A stretch of DNA of 64,000 bases from assembly GCF_019393635.1 (NCBI RefSeq), contig NC_057866.1, positions 230,963,359 through 231,027,358 on the forward strand, written 5' to 3'. Origin of the DNA: Dromiciops gliroides. Lineage: Eukaryota; Chordata; Mammalia; Microbiotheria; Microbiotheriidae. The position numbers and the translations under genes were made by a program. The notes beneath the pieces are model-generated. The model was not told the origin of the DNA and made no database searches. It worked only from the letters and a program-made list of their open reading frames with translations. This document shows, one piece after another, positions 23,340-35,284 of this stretch (within the stretch, counting starts at the first letter, position 1; the number at the start of each line of letters is the position of its first letter).

Positions 23340-23670
23340 ACACTGGTAATATTTTATAGATATTATAGCTGTGAAGATATTTTAATAAACATTATAAGTT
23401 TTGAGTTCCAAACTATATCCCTCCCCACTCCCTGAGGTGCTAAGCAATCAGGTATAGGTTATGCATGTGCTATTATGTAAAACATTAACATATTAGTCAT
23501 TTTGTATAAGAAAACTTGGATAAAAGAAAAAAATAAAAGAAACAAAGTGAAAAATAGCATGTTTCAGTCTGTGTTCAATCAACATTAGTTCTTTCTCCGG
23601 AGACAGATAGTATGCTTCAATTAGTCTTTTGGGATTGTCTTGCTGAGAATAGCCAAGTCATTCACAGTTC
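23340..23670 (-). mobile_element. Old L1 3'UTR fragment
   Basis: Antisense L1 3'UTR with 'gcaatcaggtataggttatg', 'aacattagttctttctccgg' and 'gccaagtcattcacagttct'. Diverged and truncated. Confidence 0.75.
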
Positions 23671-23719
23671 TTGTGAAGATGTTTTGAAGACAAAAATTCC
23701 AGCTCCTTGATGTATTGAT

Positions 23720-23880
23720 GCTTGTTCAAGGCACTGTGCTAGGTTTTAAAGAAAGAGAGATAAGATGAAAATCAGTCCCTGCCCTCAGACCTAAAGGTTT
23801 TAATACTAATTTGGGAGATAAATGGGTAGAGGAAAAATAAACTGGGAGAGGCACACTCAGGATAAGAGAAGGCATAGTGA
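23720..23880 (+). repeat. Ancient dispersed repeat, fragment
   Basis: 'aaggcactgtgctaggtttt' and 'cagtccctgccctcagacct' match the family seen at 7400, 28085 and 57072. Confidence 0.55.
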
Positions 23881-24390
23881 CAGTAAAAAACCAATAGGGG
23901 AAGTCAGCGAACTTAGCTTTGGGGCTGTCAAGTGAAAGAAAAGTTGGAGACAGGAATCTAGTGGGCTTTAGTTCCTTAAGAAGCATCAAGGTCATTCTTG
24001 GTTCTTTCCTTCTATTCTGTTCAGAAGCCTTAGCTCCCTACTCAAGATTATCTCCATGAATTCCAGATTTAAATCTTTTATACTTTTTTGATCCTTATCA
24101 CCTTGCCTGAAATCCTGGAGTGTGTACCTAGGGCCTTACCATCCGTGTATGCCTGATTTCAGCTTGCCTACTTGGCTGTCAATCATCACCTTTGTTATGT
24201 CATTTGATGCCCAGACTACCAGTTCTTGAATCTTCCTCTGGCCTGAGCTGATCTTTTGGCAATCTTTTATCCTCAACTTGGTCTCACTCTTCCCAGTCCT
24301 CAGTGTCAAGGAACATTGCTTCTCATGGTCCTAGGGCTGGTTGATTAATAGACAAGAGGAAAGACAGTTCATTTTCTGTGATGCTCATTC

Positions 24391-24764
24391 AAAAGAACAT
24401 CATATTCAGCCATTTCCATTAGGTAGCTGGCCCATTTGCGCATGAATGTAAATAAAGACCTTCGATACTTCTCCAATACTGAGTCCCAGAAATTTTCAAA
24501 TGGGGTTTCTCACAATTTTGGTGCCCAACATGGGGCTAGTTTAATGAAATTATAATTTAAAAGGAACCTTTTGCCAGGCCTCCAAGTCCAATTCTCCCTG
24601 ACAAGGATGTCCAGGTGAGCTCTTATCAGAGGTTAGATGAGAACTGGGTATGGAGGCATGGGTGGTTCCAATTAAGGGAAGGGACTCAAGCAGTTGTTGG
24701 AAAAGTCTCAAATACAGATGCATTAAGTAAGCTCACAAAAAAAGAAAAAAGAACATCATATTCA
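24391..24764 (+). mobile_element. Retrovirus-type leader fragment, apparently LINE-mobilised
   Basis: A fossil of about 338 bp (24409-24746). It has an R-U5-like part with an AATAAA (24451-24456) and a CA end near 24507, then 'tggtgcccaacatggggct' at 24513-24531. The latter resembles the primer-binding site for tRNA-Lys used by class II (betaretrovirus-like) endogenous retroviruses. A leader-like stretch follows and ends A-rich. It is flanked by an 18 bp direct repeat 'aaaagaacatcatattca' (24391-24408, 24747-24764). Retroviral integration leaves 4-6 bp repeats, so the long repeat and A-rich tail point to an RNA copied by L1. It is a short broken remnant with no coding region. Confidence 0.6.
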
Positions 24765-25459
24765 TCATCACATTCATCATATCTAGTCATGTTTTTCAAT
24801 TTGGAACCAATTTGTTATAACACTGAATGGACTCTGTTAGGCAGGGCTGGCATTTGGACAAAGTTAGGAAAAGCCCAGAGCCTGGGGAAGAAGTTGAGTA
24901 ACACATACTCTGCAAAGGAGGAGTAAAACTCTAAAGACGGGAAGAGAAGGAAGACACAATCAAGACTCAAACCAGTTCTATTATTGGAATGCTTAGAATG
25001 CTAATATCCAAGGGGTGAGATGAATGAGGGAAACAATAATGATCAAAGCCAAAGAACTCTCCTAAAGTTTAGAAAGTTGAAATGAAGGGAATGTTATGGA
25101 GAGGTTTTCGCTGAACTCAAGTCTTTTAAACCTAGAAGCTTGGCTGCTCTACCTCTTACTGGTGCTGGCATCTTACATGGCTGTTGCAAGCTCACAAACC
25201 TAGCTCATAGTCAGGACCAATTTCTATTTTAGAGGAGGTGGGAAGCCTGACAGACAAGAACTTTATAGGAAGAAATTATGTTATCTACAGATGATCCAGC
25301 CTTATAAAAAGACAGGGGTGCACAACCCCTGATGACCTCCCAGTCAATCCAAAAGCATGGACTTAAAAGGCCACTATGGAAGAGTAATCTAGGAAGATCA
25401 TCCTTGTTCCCAAAGAAGACAAAGCATATTTTAATCATGTCACAGCCCTTCAATCTATT
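24765..25459. other. No gene recognised
   Basis: No supported gene. Confidence 0.45.
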
Positions 25460-25628
25460 AAAAGTTCAAGGGGCAGCTAGGTGGTGCAGTAGATAAAGCA
25501 CCAGTCCTGGATTCAAAAGTAGCTGAGTTCAAATCCGGCCTCAGACACTTGACACTTACTAGCTGTGTGACTCTGGGCAAGTCACTTAACCCCCATTGCC
25601 CTGCGCAAAAAAAAAAAAAAAAGTTCAA
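25460..25628 (+). repeat. Short SINE with 10 bp target duplication
   Basis: Body 25470-25618 with a long A tail. Duplication 'aaaagttcaa' at 25460-25469 and 25619-25628. Confidence 0.94.
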
Positions 25629-25754
25629 CCCTTTGCTGGGACAAATAAGTAGATCTTTGACTATGAGACTAATATCCCTCAATCTTTAGAAAATCTTGTT
25701 CAGAACAAAAGCTAGAGGATCATTGATGAAGAGCTGGAAGCAGGGAAGGAAAAG

Positions 25755-26045
25755 AAATAAGCAAGTATGCATAAAGCACCTAGCCTAGTGTGTGCCAAAT
25801 GCTTTACACATACACACCTCATTTGATCCTCACAGAAATCCAGGCAGAAGAGGTGAAGCGACTTGCTCAGGGTCACACAGGGTCTGATGTCAGATTTGAA
25901 CTTATGTCTTCCTGACATCAGGTCCACAAGTTCTATCCACTGAGTCATCTGGCTGCTTCATTTTATTGATGAATACTGCCTTATTTTGCGAATGAAGAAA
26001 CTGAGGACAGTTAAGTGACTTGACTAAGGACACCCAGGTCGTGTC
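25755..26045 (-). repeat. MIR/THER1 SINE and fragment
   Basis: Antisense MIR (ctcatttgatcctcacagaa, 'gcgacttgctcagggtcaca', 'cacaagttctatccactgag') followed by a second fragment (gaatgaagaaactgaggaca). Confidence 0.8.
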
Positions 26046-27110
26046 TTGCACTTGCACCCCCTTAACTATGGCTTATATTTAGTCAATATTTATCTAATAT
26101 TTGTTCAATTAAATTATTGAACTCTTCCTATTTGTCCTGACTACTTGTAAATGGACAACCAGTTACACCATGATGTTCTATACGACTATACATTACCTAA
26201 TCTGCAGTCTGACCACAGTGGAGCATCACTATAACCTTTTCTCCTTATACAAAAGGCCTGAATACAATTTGGGGACCTTCACTTCTGTGGATTGTTGCTT
26301 ACATTTGAGTAGAGGCTAAAATGCCATTGTATGGTACTCCTCCAAAGGGAATTTCCCTTATAAGCTCTCAAGTTCACAAGGCTAAAAATGTAGTGCTTAC
26401 AAATTGAAGGGCTCAGAAATCTGAGCATCTGAGCAAATAGCCAAGAGCCTCTTCTTCCAATGGACCATCCATGTCCCCACTCCTCCATGTCATCCCCAGG
26501 AGAGGGAAGGGGGGGAAAGCTGGATTGCACACCTTCATGTACCTGCTATGTTCCCCACTGCGCTTTCACTATCTACTCTCCTCCCATGAGTCATTTTCAC
26601 TTCTGGAACTATTCTCAGTTTGACTTTATTGCCCTCTCTTATTCACCTCTTCTCCCTAGTTGATGGTGCTGTCTTTGCAAAAGGATTACATGGCAGTCCT
26701 GGCTCCTAATATTACAGTTCTTTCATGTCTTTGGGACCAGAATTCTTCTGGTTATTTAAGCCTCATGTGGTTTTACAGCTATGTTTCACAGCCCCACCTT
26801 CATAAAAGGGTCTTACCCTCCCTTAGCACCTCCCATGGAGTACACACTTCAGTATAAGGGCAAGTTTGGCTGGAAATATGGTATCAACTCAAAATGTAAC
26901 TCAGAGAAGCTTCATAATATGACCTCAGTAAACTAATGGACAGTTGGGAAATTATCGATCCTGTTCTTTCCAGCTTAATCAGTCAGCCTTACTATTACTC
27001 TTTATGGACAAGGTATGAAATAGATGAAATAGAAATTATGGTCCTTGACCTGAGAGAGCTTACTATATTTAGTTGAGGAGACAGTACTTGCTAACTTTGA
27101 AAAATATGCT
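26046..27110. other. No gene recognised
   Basis: About 1 kb with no confident repeat, RNA or coding feature; apparently unique sequence. Confidence 0.45.
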
Positions 27111-27114
27111 CTAA

Positions 27115-27440
27115 GCATTTTTTCAATTTAACAAAAAGATTTACATATATTTAGAGTGGCATTGCAAAAATATGCAATAATAGGAGGATATTTAGATAAA
27201 TTATGGACCATTATATAATTAATAGATTACTAAAGTGCTGGTCAATAAGTATGAAGAATATAAAGAAATATAGAAAGACCAATATGAAATAATGCAAAGC
27301 AAACAAAACTAACCAATAATCCATAACCAGAAAGACATGTCTATGCTAAATATAACTATCTGAAAGGGAAAGAGGTAGCTAGCAGTGAATGGACAAAGGA
27401 AGCTCACAAAATCTCAGGGAATCAGTGACAAGTTTTTCTG
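27115..27440 (+). mobile_element. Old L1 ORF2 C-terminal relic
   Basis: Strongly decayed match to the end of L1 ORF2 and the following bases ('gatatttagataaattatgg', 'gaagaatataaagaaatata', 'aatgcaaagcaaacaaaact'). Confidence 0.55.
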
Positions 27441-27466
27441 GACACATTTGTTAATGTTTATTTATT

Positions 27467-27769
27467 GCCTAGTTAAATGGCCCACACCTGTAATTCCTTG
27501 TTACTGAGGAATCTGAGGCTGCTGGAGTTCTGAACAACAATAGGGCTAAAGTTGATCATTGTGTGTGGAAATAAATCCAGCACCAATATGGCAAGCCCTC
27601 AGGAATGAGGAGGACACCAGGTTGCCTACAGAGGGGTGAAATGCCCAGGTTGGAAGTGGAACAGGTCAAAACTTCCATGCCAATCAGCATTGGGATGGGG
27701 CCTGTTAGTGGTTACTGTATTTCCAGCCTGAATGAGGGAGAACCAGCTACTCTACCCCACACCAAAAAA
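27467..27769 (+). pseudogene. RN7SL: 7SL (SRP) RNA pseudogene, full length
   Basis: 7SL RNA is the scaffold of the signal recognition particle. This 297 nt copy (27467-27763) compares with about 299 nt for the gene and covers both domains. The 5' Alu domain is seen in 'cacctgtaattccttgttac' and 'atctgaggctgctggagttc'. The S domain is seen in 'caccaatatggcaagccc', 'caccaggttgcct', 'gaggggtgaaatgcccaggt', 'ggaacaggtcaaaact' and 'gccaatcagcattggga'. The 3' Alu end is 'tttccagcctgaatgaggga'. A short A-run follows. The divergence (start 'gcctagttaaatgg' against GCCGGGCGCGGTGG) indicates a dead retrocopy. No clear target duplication was found. Confidence 0.93.
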
Positions 27770-28084
27770 GGTTCATTCAAATATAAATACTCATGAAGCA
27801 AAGTTAACTGCTGGCAGAGAGATCTAGAATATGGTTGCCTCAAAATAATAAAGAATAAATATTACAGAACAAGGCTCTGGAGAGATAAATGGTAGATCTG
27901 AATGTGGGCCAAATTATTTCAACACAAAAGAAAATGGAGATTGTATGTTGACACTTTAGTCAATAAAAGTTAATATGAGTGGTTCAAAGACAATTAAGCC
28001 CAAAATATTTCCTCAAGTACCTGAGAGATTCAAATAAAAATCATGTTTATGTACACACATATAAATAAATATTCAATCCAATTC

Positions 28085-28600
28085 TATAAGATTTGCTAAG
28101 TACCTTACTAAGGTATTAATACTAAGGTGTTGTAAATACAAAGAGAAAAACAGTATAGTCCTTGTTTTCAAGTAGATAACATTTTCAGGGAGCAGAATAT
28201 GACATGTATAAAATGAAGTAAAATAAATATGAAATAACTACAAAGTTATTTTGAGTACACTAACTGGGGCAATTAGGAAAGGTCTCTTATAAGAGTTCAC
28301 ATTCAAAATGAAACTTGAAAGGAATCAAGGGTTCCAAGCAGCAGAGGTATGGAACACATTTCTGGTATGGGGGATTGTTCAAGGAACAGAGACAAGAGAT
28401 AGAATTTTGGGTATGGAGAATAGCAAGTGGATCACTTTGTCTGAATTTAGAGGGGCTGGAGCCAGATTGATGCCAAACAGAGGAGTTTGTATTTTATCCC
28501 AGAAGCAACAGGGGGACATGACATGATCGGACCTATATCTGTGTAAGGATAGAGTGGGGTGGGAGGGTCTTGCCTTAATTATTAAAGTAAGAATATGATA
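28085..28600 (+). repeat. Ancient dispersed repeat, long copy
   Basis: Follows the same order as the copy at 57072-57560: 'ttgctaagtaccttactaag', 'aaacttgaaaggaatcaagg', 'gagaatagcaagtggatc', 'ccagaagcaacagggggaca', 'gacatgatcggacc'. It is non-coding; the family name is left open. Confidence 0.65.
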
Positions 28601-30240
28601 AGCAGGAGTCTAACATTGTAGTTCCTTCTGTCCTTTTAAAATTTTAACATTGACTTGGTTACAGACCAGGGACAAATCTTGTTATTAGTAAACAGCTTTC
28701 ATGTTGACTTCAGGCCTTCAACTTTTTTGTGACCTTACCATTCATAGTCTACTAAGTCTACAATATAGTCTTTATATATGTTACACCTTTTCTTTGGTCC
28801 AATTTTTCATAGTTTGCCCTAAAATATTATGGTGTTATATGTGGAAAGGCAATACAAAATAGGAGAGAAAAAATCCTTTAAGAATCCTTAGACTTTTATT
28901 TGAAAAAGAACATGGCTTTAATTTGGAAACTTGTTGAAGTCTATTTTTTCATTGAAGATGTTAAAATAAGCATAGCATGTTGTGCTAATGCATCAAAAAC
29001 GTGACCTAGATCAAAATACATGTGTTAGAAAAAAGAAAACAACCAGAACAGATGTCGTTATAGTATGTTAGTATTGAGTGAAGCTGTTTAACAAATTAAC
29101 TTTAGTGGTTGATGCATTAACAGTAGACACTTGCACAAGCACCAAGAAAAACGTTCTTCAGAAATGGAACTTTAGTCAGGAATCTCCAAATTGCTTATTC
29201 CAAGAAAAGAGTTATTTATTTCCACATTTTTTAAAATTAACTTTGATATAGTAGTTAAGTTGCTTAGAATGTAAAGTTGGAAACTCACTCAAGTGTATCA
29301 CTTTTGACCTATGAATGCTTTTAATCCTAAGGAGACATTCTATGCTTGATAGCAATTCTGTTGCTCTCTTTTACACTAAATAATACAAGAGTATGAATTG
29401 TACCATAATGTTATAAATTCAAGAAATTACTAGTTAAGTGCCATTAAGTTGTAAACAAAGTCTCATTGCTCTTAACTCCAGGAAGTGTGAATACTGGAAA
29501 ACAGAACAAATATAAACATTGATGCTTAGAAAAACTAGTTAATTTTAATCATTCAATTCATAGAACCACCAGATCATTTCATTCTCTTTTGTTCAATTCT
29601 CTCATTTGTCCCCTGCCCTCCCCCCACAAAAGTTACCTGATTTGAAACATTTTTTTGCTCATTAATGATTCCATTAGAATGTGGGAAGGAAAAGTAAAAG
29701 AGATGAAACAAGCCAGTTAATGTTGATACTAAATCTTCTAATAAAAAGCTTAGTGGTATGATGTTGAAACTATAGCTAGTTCTTCATTGGTCCACATTGG
29801 ACTATCTGCTCTTCTGTAATTTATAGTCTTAGAGAGTTTACTGGCACCTGTGGGCTATTTCAGATCTCAATTAAAGCCCAGTCTCCATATTTACACAGTG
29901 AAAGAAAGACTGTGGGTCCCATATTGGGCTTTTCAAATATGTTCTTACACACAGATGATAATCAGCACTGTTAGCATCTTTAGAAATATGGATGAAAGTA
30001 AATATACAACATAAATGTACATGTACCAAAGTTCTTTCCTATTAGTTTATCATGGTGTGGAGGTCATCCTAGGTCCTTCAAGACCATTGTTTTATCAGAG
30101 CATTAGGAAGCCCATTAGGAAGTAAGTATGACCCTGGTGATGGAATGTGTCTGTTGTCTGAGGGCCAGCTTATAAAAATGTATAAAGTCTCATACAAAGT
30201 TTGTCACAGGGTTGATTTTTTTTCAGCCAGAGTAGCTGTC
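28601..30240. other. No gene recognised
   Basis: About 1.6 kb of AT-rich, apparently unique DNA with no recognised repeats, which is unusual for this window. Confidence 0.5.
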
Positions 30241-30245
30241 AAAAG

Positions 30246-31831
30246 TGATCTACTGGCAGAAGGTCTCCCCAGTCCAAGACTGTGACTTTTTAGCGACTCA
30301 ACGGAGAGCCAGGCAGCCGCTCCAGTCCCCCCTCCCTCCCCCCCCCCCCCACTCCGGACTGTGCCGCAGGGCTTCCCGCCGCTGCCGCCTCTGCTGCCGC
30401 CTCGTCTTGTTTTCCTTTATGGTCCCGGGCACATAGTATGATCATTAGGTGTTCAGTTTCCCAGCAACTTTCTATGGAAAATCAAGGGAAGTGGGCCATG
30501 GTTGCTGTGAGCAACTTTGAAGAGCGCGACACCTTTAGAGAAGCTTGATGAAGGTGCCATCATCGTGAGACCCTCCAAGTCAGGACTCCGGCAGAGTTCT
30601 TCTATCTCGTCTTAATCATCTGAGGTCATCTTACTATTTCTCCTCTGCCTCCTGGGAAGTAGCAGAAAACCAGCGTCGAATCATGGTTAGATTTAAGCCT
30701 ACAGATGTGCCCCCCAACAGCCACCGTCAAGTTCCTTGGTGCTGGCACTGCTGCCTGCGTCCCTGACCTCATCACCTTCCCCCCGGACACTCCCAAAGTC
30801 CGGCTGCAGATTCAAGGAGAGAGCCGGGGGGCCGTCAGAGCTTTCTCTGCCACTGCCCAGTATCGGGGTGTCATGGGCACCATTCTGACCATGGTGAAGA
30901 CTGAGGGCCCTGGCAGCCTGTACAATGGGCTGGTGACTGGCTTGCAGCCCAGATGAGTTTTGCCTCTGTCCGCATTGGCCTCTATGACTCTGTCAAGCAG
31001 TTCTACACCAAGGGATCTGAGCATGTGGGCATTGGGAGCCTCCTCCTGGCAGGCTGTGCCACAGGGGCACTGGCAGTGGCCGTAGCCCAACCCACAGGTG
31101 TGGTAAAGGTACGTTTCCAGGCCCAGGCTGGTGCAGGTGGCAGCTGGAGATATCAGGGCATACTGGATGCCTGTAAGACTATCGCCAGAGAGGAGGGGCT
31201 TCAGGGACTACGGAAAGGAACTTCACCCACTGTTGCTCGCAATGCTATTGTTGGTGACATACAAATGATCTCATCAAAGATGCCCTCCTGAAGGCCCACG
31301 TTATGACTGATGATCTTCCATGCCACTTCACATCAGCCTTTGGGGCTGGCTTCTGCACCACCATCATTGCCTCCCCTGTGGACGTGGTCAAGACGAGATA
31401 CATGAACTCTGCCACTGGCCAGTATGCCAGTGCTGGCCACTGCGCCCTCACCATGCTCCGGAAGGAGGGACCCCAAGCCTTCTACAAAGGGTTCATGCCT
31501 TTCTTCCTCCGCTCGGGCTCCTGGAATGTAGCGACGTTTGTCACCTACGAGCAACTGAAACGGACCCTGATGGCCGCTCGCACTTCCCGGGAAGCTCCTT
31601 TCTGAGCCCTCTCCTGCTAGCTCTCTGCCGTACTCCCCTCCCTTTGGAGTCCAGATCCCCAGCGTGCCGCCCATCCCATTTTTCTTCCCTCTTCCTCTCC
31701 TCCCCTGAAGAACCCCCCTCCCCTAGAGTTAGCCCTATTTTATCCTTTCCCATTGCAGCCTCACCCAGTTCTTAAGCTTTCCTTACTTCTAATAAAGTCA
31801 GACCAGAACCCCCCCCCCCAAATGATCTACT
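30246..31831 (+). pseudogene. UCP2: UCP2 processed pseudogene with long 5'UTR
   Basis: An intronless copy of uncoupling protein 2, a mitochondrial inner-membrane carrier (SLC25 family, about 309 residues). The CDS equivalent is 30683-31605. Recognisable blocks: [112 protein letters not shown], and the UCP2-type end TSREAPF. An extra C near codon 11, a one-base loss near 30945 and a roughly 14 nt deletion with a small insertion near 31233-31262 break the frame. The first carrier signature has become PPDTPK. A GC-rich spliced 5'UTR (about 30290-30682), the 3'UTR and AATAAA (31791-31796) are present. Direct repeats 'tgatctact' at 30246-30254 and 31823-31831 fit a target duplication. A C-run replaces the expected A-tail. 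Confidence 0.95.
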
Positions 31832-32734
31832 AAGTCATAGAAGAGTTCAGATCTTCATTGATGAAATGAAGGATCAAAATCAAAACGATGAAATTATAGA
31901 TTTTAGATTATTAAAGTACATGCATATATTTTTATAGGTCTCTCATCCATGGGGTTTCAAAATATACCTTTAAGGGGCATGGGGTTGAACTTCAGAATCA
32001 GACTTATGTAATAAATGGAGCTAAAGTTGTCTCTGAAAGGTCTCATCATAGATATGGTTCCTTTCAGAAAACTGACCCTACTACAAGGCAATGGAGACTT
32101 TGGAAGGGATGCACAGTCTCTTCCCCAGGCTTGTTTTCTGCAGGTTGACATACCCATAAAAAGTCACAAACAAAAACTCATTGGGAAATGTAAGCTAGTC
32201 TAGGCCCTGGAGGCTCATTGGGGGGGGGGGTCTATGAATAATCCAGACCACCAAAAGACCTGAATATAGATCAGTCAACCTGTTAAATCTGTAAGCCTTA
32301 GGACAGGCTCTGTCAGTCTCCTACATTTTAATACACCTTAATCCCAACATTGCCTTAACACCTACTCCAATGAAGATGCAATGCTTCTCAGCTGTTATTA
32401 AATTGGTGCTGTCCACTTATTCAGTGCTGAACCAGTTAGCCACACCTTAAACATTGGCAAGGGTACTGACGGTATCCCTGGTTTCTATAACTTCTGTTGC
32501 CATTCTCATATGGGTATGTGGAGAGATTTGTACATGTTCCTTTCAGGTTCCCTCAGGAAACTGGCTCACCAGCAAGGGCATGGACATTTCCCCTCCATTT
32601 GTTGGTGTGTTGAGTACTTATCAATATTTCTACAACAGTCTGTTGACTGTCTACCTTCCATCCTATATGCTCTTACACAGCATAAAAGTCTGGATCACGC
32701 ATCTCAGTACTCCCATGGGGTGGGATTATATACA
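31832..32734. other. No gene recognised
   Basis: Nothing supported. A G-run lies at 32219-32230. Confidence 0.45.
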
Positions 32735-32880
32735 CCATAGGATCACAGATCTGGAACCAGAAAGGACTTTTGAAATCATTTTGTCAAACCCCTTAATGAT
32801 ATAGTTCAGAAAACAAGTCCAGAGGTGGCTTGTCAAAGATTTAAGTGGTAGAGTAAGAAATTTGAATTTTTAGGGTCACT
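32735..32880 (-). repeat. MIR-related marsupial SINE (MAR3-like)
   Basis: Begins 'aggatcacagatctggaacc' and 'aaggacttttgaaatcattt', matching the copy at 38350. Confidence 0.6.
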
Positions 32881-32931
32881 CCATTGAGTCTTCAGAATAG
32901 GACTTGTGTAGGATCAAGATCACACAGTTTT

Positions 32932-33107
32932 TAGGATTATAATAATTATTTTTTTTTTGGTGAGGCAATTGGGGTTAAGTGACTTGCCCAGGGTCACACA
33001 GCTAGTAAGTGTTAAGTGTCTGAGGCCGGATTTGAACTCAGGTCCTCTTGACTCCAGGGCCAGTGCTCTATCTATCCACTGTGCCGCTTAGCTGTCCCTA
33101 GGATTAT
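32932..33107 (-). repeat. Short SINE with 9 bp target duplication
   Basis: Body 32941-33098. Duplication 'taggattat' at 32932-32940 and 33099-33107. Confidence 0.92.
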
Positions 33108-33917
33108 TCTTAAAATTAACTTGATTTTGACATAGGAAAAATCAAATGGATAAAGAATATATATTGCTCAGATTATGTCATGCAGTTGGATGAATAACTA
33201 ATTGAGTCAGTCCATCAGTAAGGATCTCTTGACTCTTCAAGAACACTGCAGATAGATGGACAATACACTGGGCCCAGAATTGAGCTTTACAACACTTTCA
33301 GTGATACCAAGATTCTTCTTGCCACAAAGGACAACTTTTTAACTTTGACATTTTCCCAGTGGTATTGAATGTCTATGAATCACAGAACAATCTCATATTT
33401 CTGTACTTAAAAGGATCCATGTTTTTATTGACATGGGCATTGCCTCCACTAGTGCAAATCACAATGCCTGTGCATACTTATGCACATCATCATTGGAAAA
33501 ATGTTGTAATCTGATTTCACCCATAATGCATTTCTCCATGGCCATTTGAGTTACTTAGTAACTTTGAACTTTGGAAATTATACTTTTCCAAATTTTACTT
33601 CCATGTAATGCCACTGAAAGAATATTTGTGTGTTTTTAAATGGGCTTGAATGCTAAGTAATTGTTGTAATGACCAATCTTTGTTCCAGAGAAGAGATGAA
33701 GCACTTCTCCTTTTGGTAACATAGTCATTATTGGTTGGTTTTGCTTAACTGTTTTCTTGGTTACAAGGGAGAACTTATTTAGTGGGGTGGTATATCTGGT
33801 AATGATGAAAACACAGAAGGTAGCAATAAACTTTTTTTAAAGGATAAAAGTAAAAAGATGGACTTTTTATTTTATTAAAAAAAATTTTTTTAAACATGGA
33901 CTCTTAAACACAATTTT
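33108..33917. other. No gene recognised
   Basis: Nothing supported. Confidence 0.45.
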
Positions 33918-34040
33918 TGGGGCAGATAGGTGGTGTAGTGGATAGAGCATTGGCCCTGGAATCAGGAGGACCTGATACTATCTGTGGGACCCTGGGAAAA
34001 TAATCCCTATTCCCTCCACCTCTCACAAAAGAATAAACAT
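33918..34040 (+). repeat. Short SINE with internal deletion
   Basis: Head 'ggtggtgtagtggatagagc', then a gap, then 'tgtgggaccctgggaaaata'. Confidence 0.85.
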
Positions 34041-34435
34041 TTTATGTAATCTGAAGATGCATGGTGAGTATAAAAGTGTCGTGATATATGACCAGTGATG
34101 ATGTGCATGCAAATGTAAGTCAAAGTTGTCATGAAAGACAGCATTTAAAATTTTTAAAATGGGACAGTTATGGAACAAGAATGATGCACACCAGAGAAGC
34201 AACAGAAATGCTGCCTGAGTATTGACAAAATAATAAAAGAACTGGTATGGGTAGGGGGCATTTCTTGGAAACATTTTCTTCTGTGGTGTTTCTAAAAATA
34301 GTTCTTAGTAAACACATAAAGTCACATTGAAGGTTAAAAAAAGCAACATAAAACTACAAACTTATAAGTGTGACTTGTGTGCTACAAGAACTGGTGGAAA
34401 AATAATTTTAAAATTAAATTGAAAACACCTTGAAG
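34041..34435. other. No gene recognised
   Basis: Nothing supported. Confidence 0.45.
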
Positions 34436-34439
34436 AGTA

Positions 34440-34990
34440 GAGGGCATTGCTAACCCCTGAGGATTTGTGAAGAACAAATCCTGTCAGACTATTTTAATCC
34501 ATTACAAAGACAGGTGCAAATACATTAAGAAGGATTGATAGATATAACTTGTCTTCATGCAAGACATATTCATCAATAAACTAGGAAAATATGGTCTAGA
34601 TCATACAAATACTAGGTTGGAGGGCACAGATGGTGAGAGAATTGTTGCTAGATGGTGGTTACCAATGCATTTATTTCAAATAGTGAATGAAATTGGGGTG
34701 TTTTGCAGATACTTTTGAGCCCAGCTTAAAACAGAGAACACCCATGATTTCAATAATGACTTGGATTCTAAAATAGAGGGGGGGGCATACTTACTAAGTT
34801 AGCAGGTGACATAAAAGTATAAGTAATTTGGAAGATCAGATTAGAATTTAAAGTCACCTTAGAATGTTAGAGAATGAGAACAGAGACAATAAAACTGCAT
34901 AAGGGCAGATGCCTAGTGATAGACTAAGTCAGGAAGATTAGCTCCAAAAGTTTAAGATGTGAAGGCCTCTGTATGGAAAGCATAAAAAAA
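34440..34990 (+). mobile_element. CR1/L3 LINE relic
   Basis: Decayed reverse-transcriptase region of a CR1/L3-type LINE: 'aacaaatcctgtcagactat', 'caataatgacttggattcta' and 'agcaggtgacataaaagt'. The last corresponds to the catalytic-aspartate region that reads more clearly near 63525. Family assignment is from recalled consensus text. Confidence 0.55.
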
Positions 34991-35023
34991 TACTCAATAG
35001 TACTAATATGGTAACAATCTCTC

Positions 35024-35030
<7 letters not shown>

Positions 35031-35058
<28 letters not shown>
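35031..35058. repeat. (TG)n microsatellite
   Basis: About 14 TG units followed by TCTCCC-rich text. Confidence 0.97.
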
Positions 35059-35284
35059 CTCCCTCTGTCTCTCTCATAGGGAACAGGACTATGGTGCATA
35101 CAAGCAACAAATGGACTTTGTGGAATCATCCTTGTAGTCTGCAAAAGCTTGTGTCAAAAACACTCTTATGAAACAAAGGTCTCAACTACACTTTAGAGGA
35201 TTTTCTCTTGATTCCTTGGCCCTAAACAAAAACCTCATGGTAACTTCCCCAGTCACTCCCCCAATATACTGACTTACTTGTGTG

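Noticed and set aside
27605-27796. 63-residue open frame at 27605
   Set aside because: It lies within the 7SL RNA pseudogene, which is non-coding.
31320-31775. 151-residue open frame overlapping the UCP2 copy
   Set aside because: A shifted-frame shadow of the UCP2 pseudogene and its C-rich 3'UTR.
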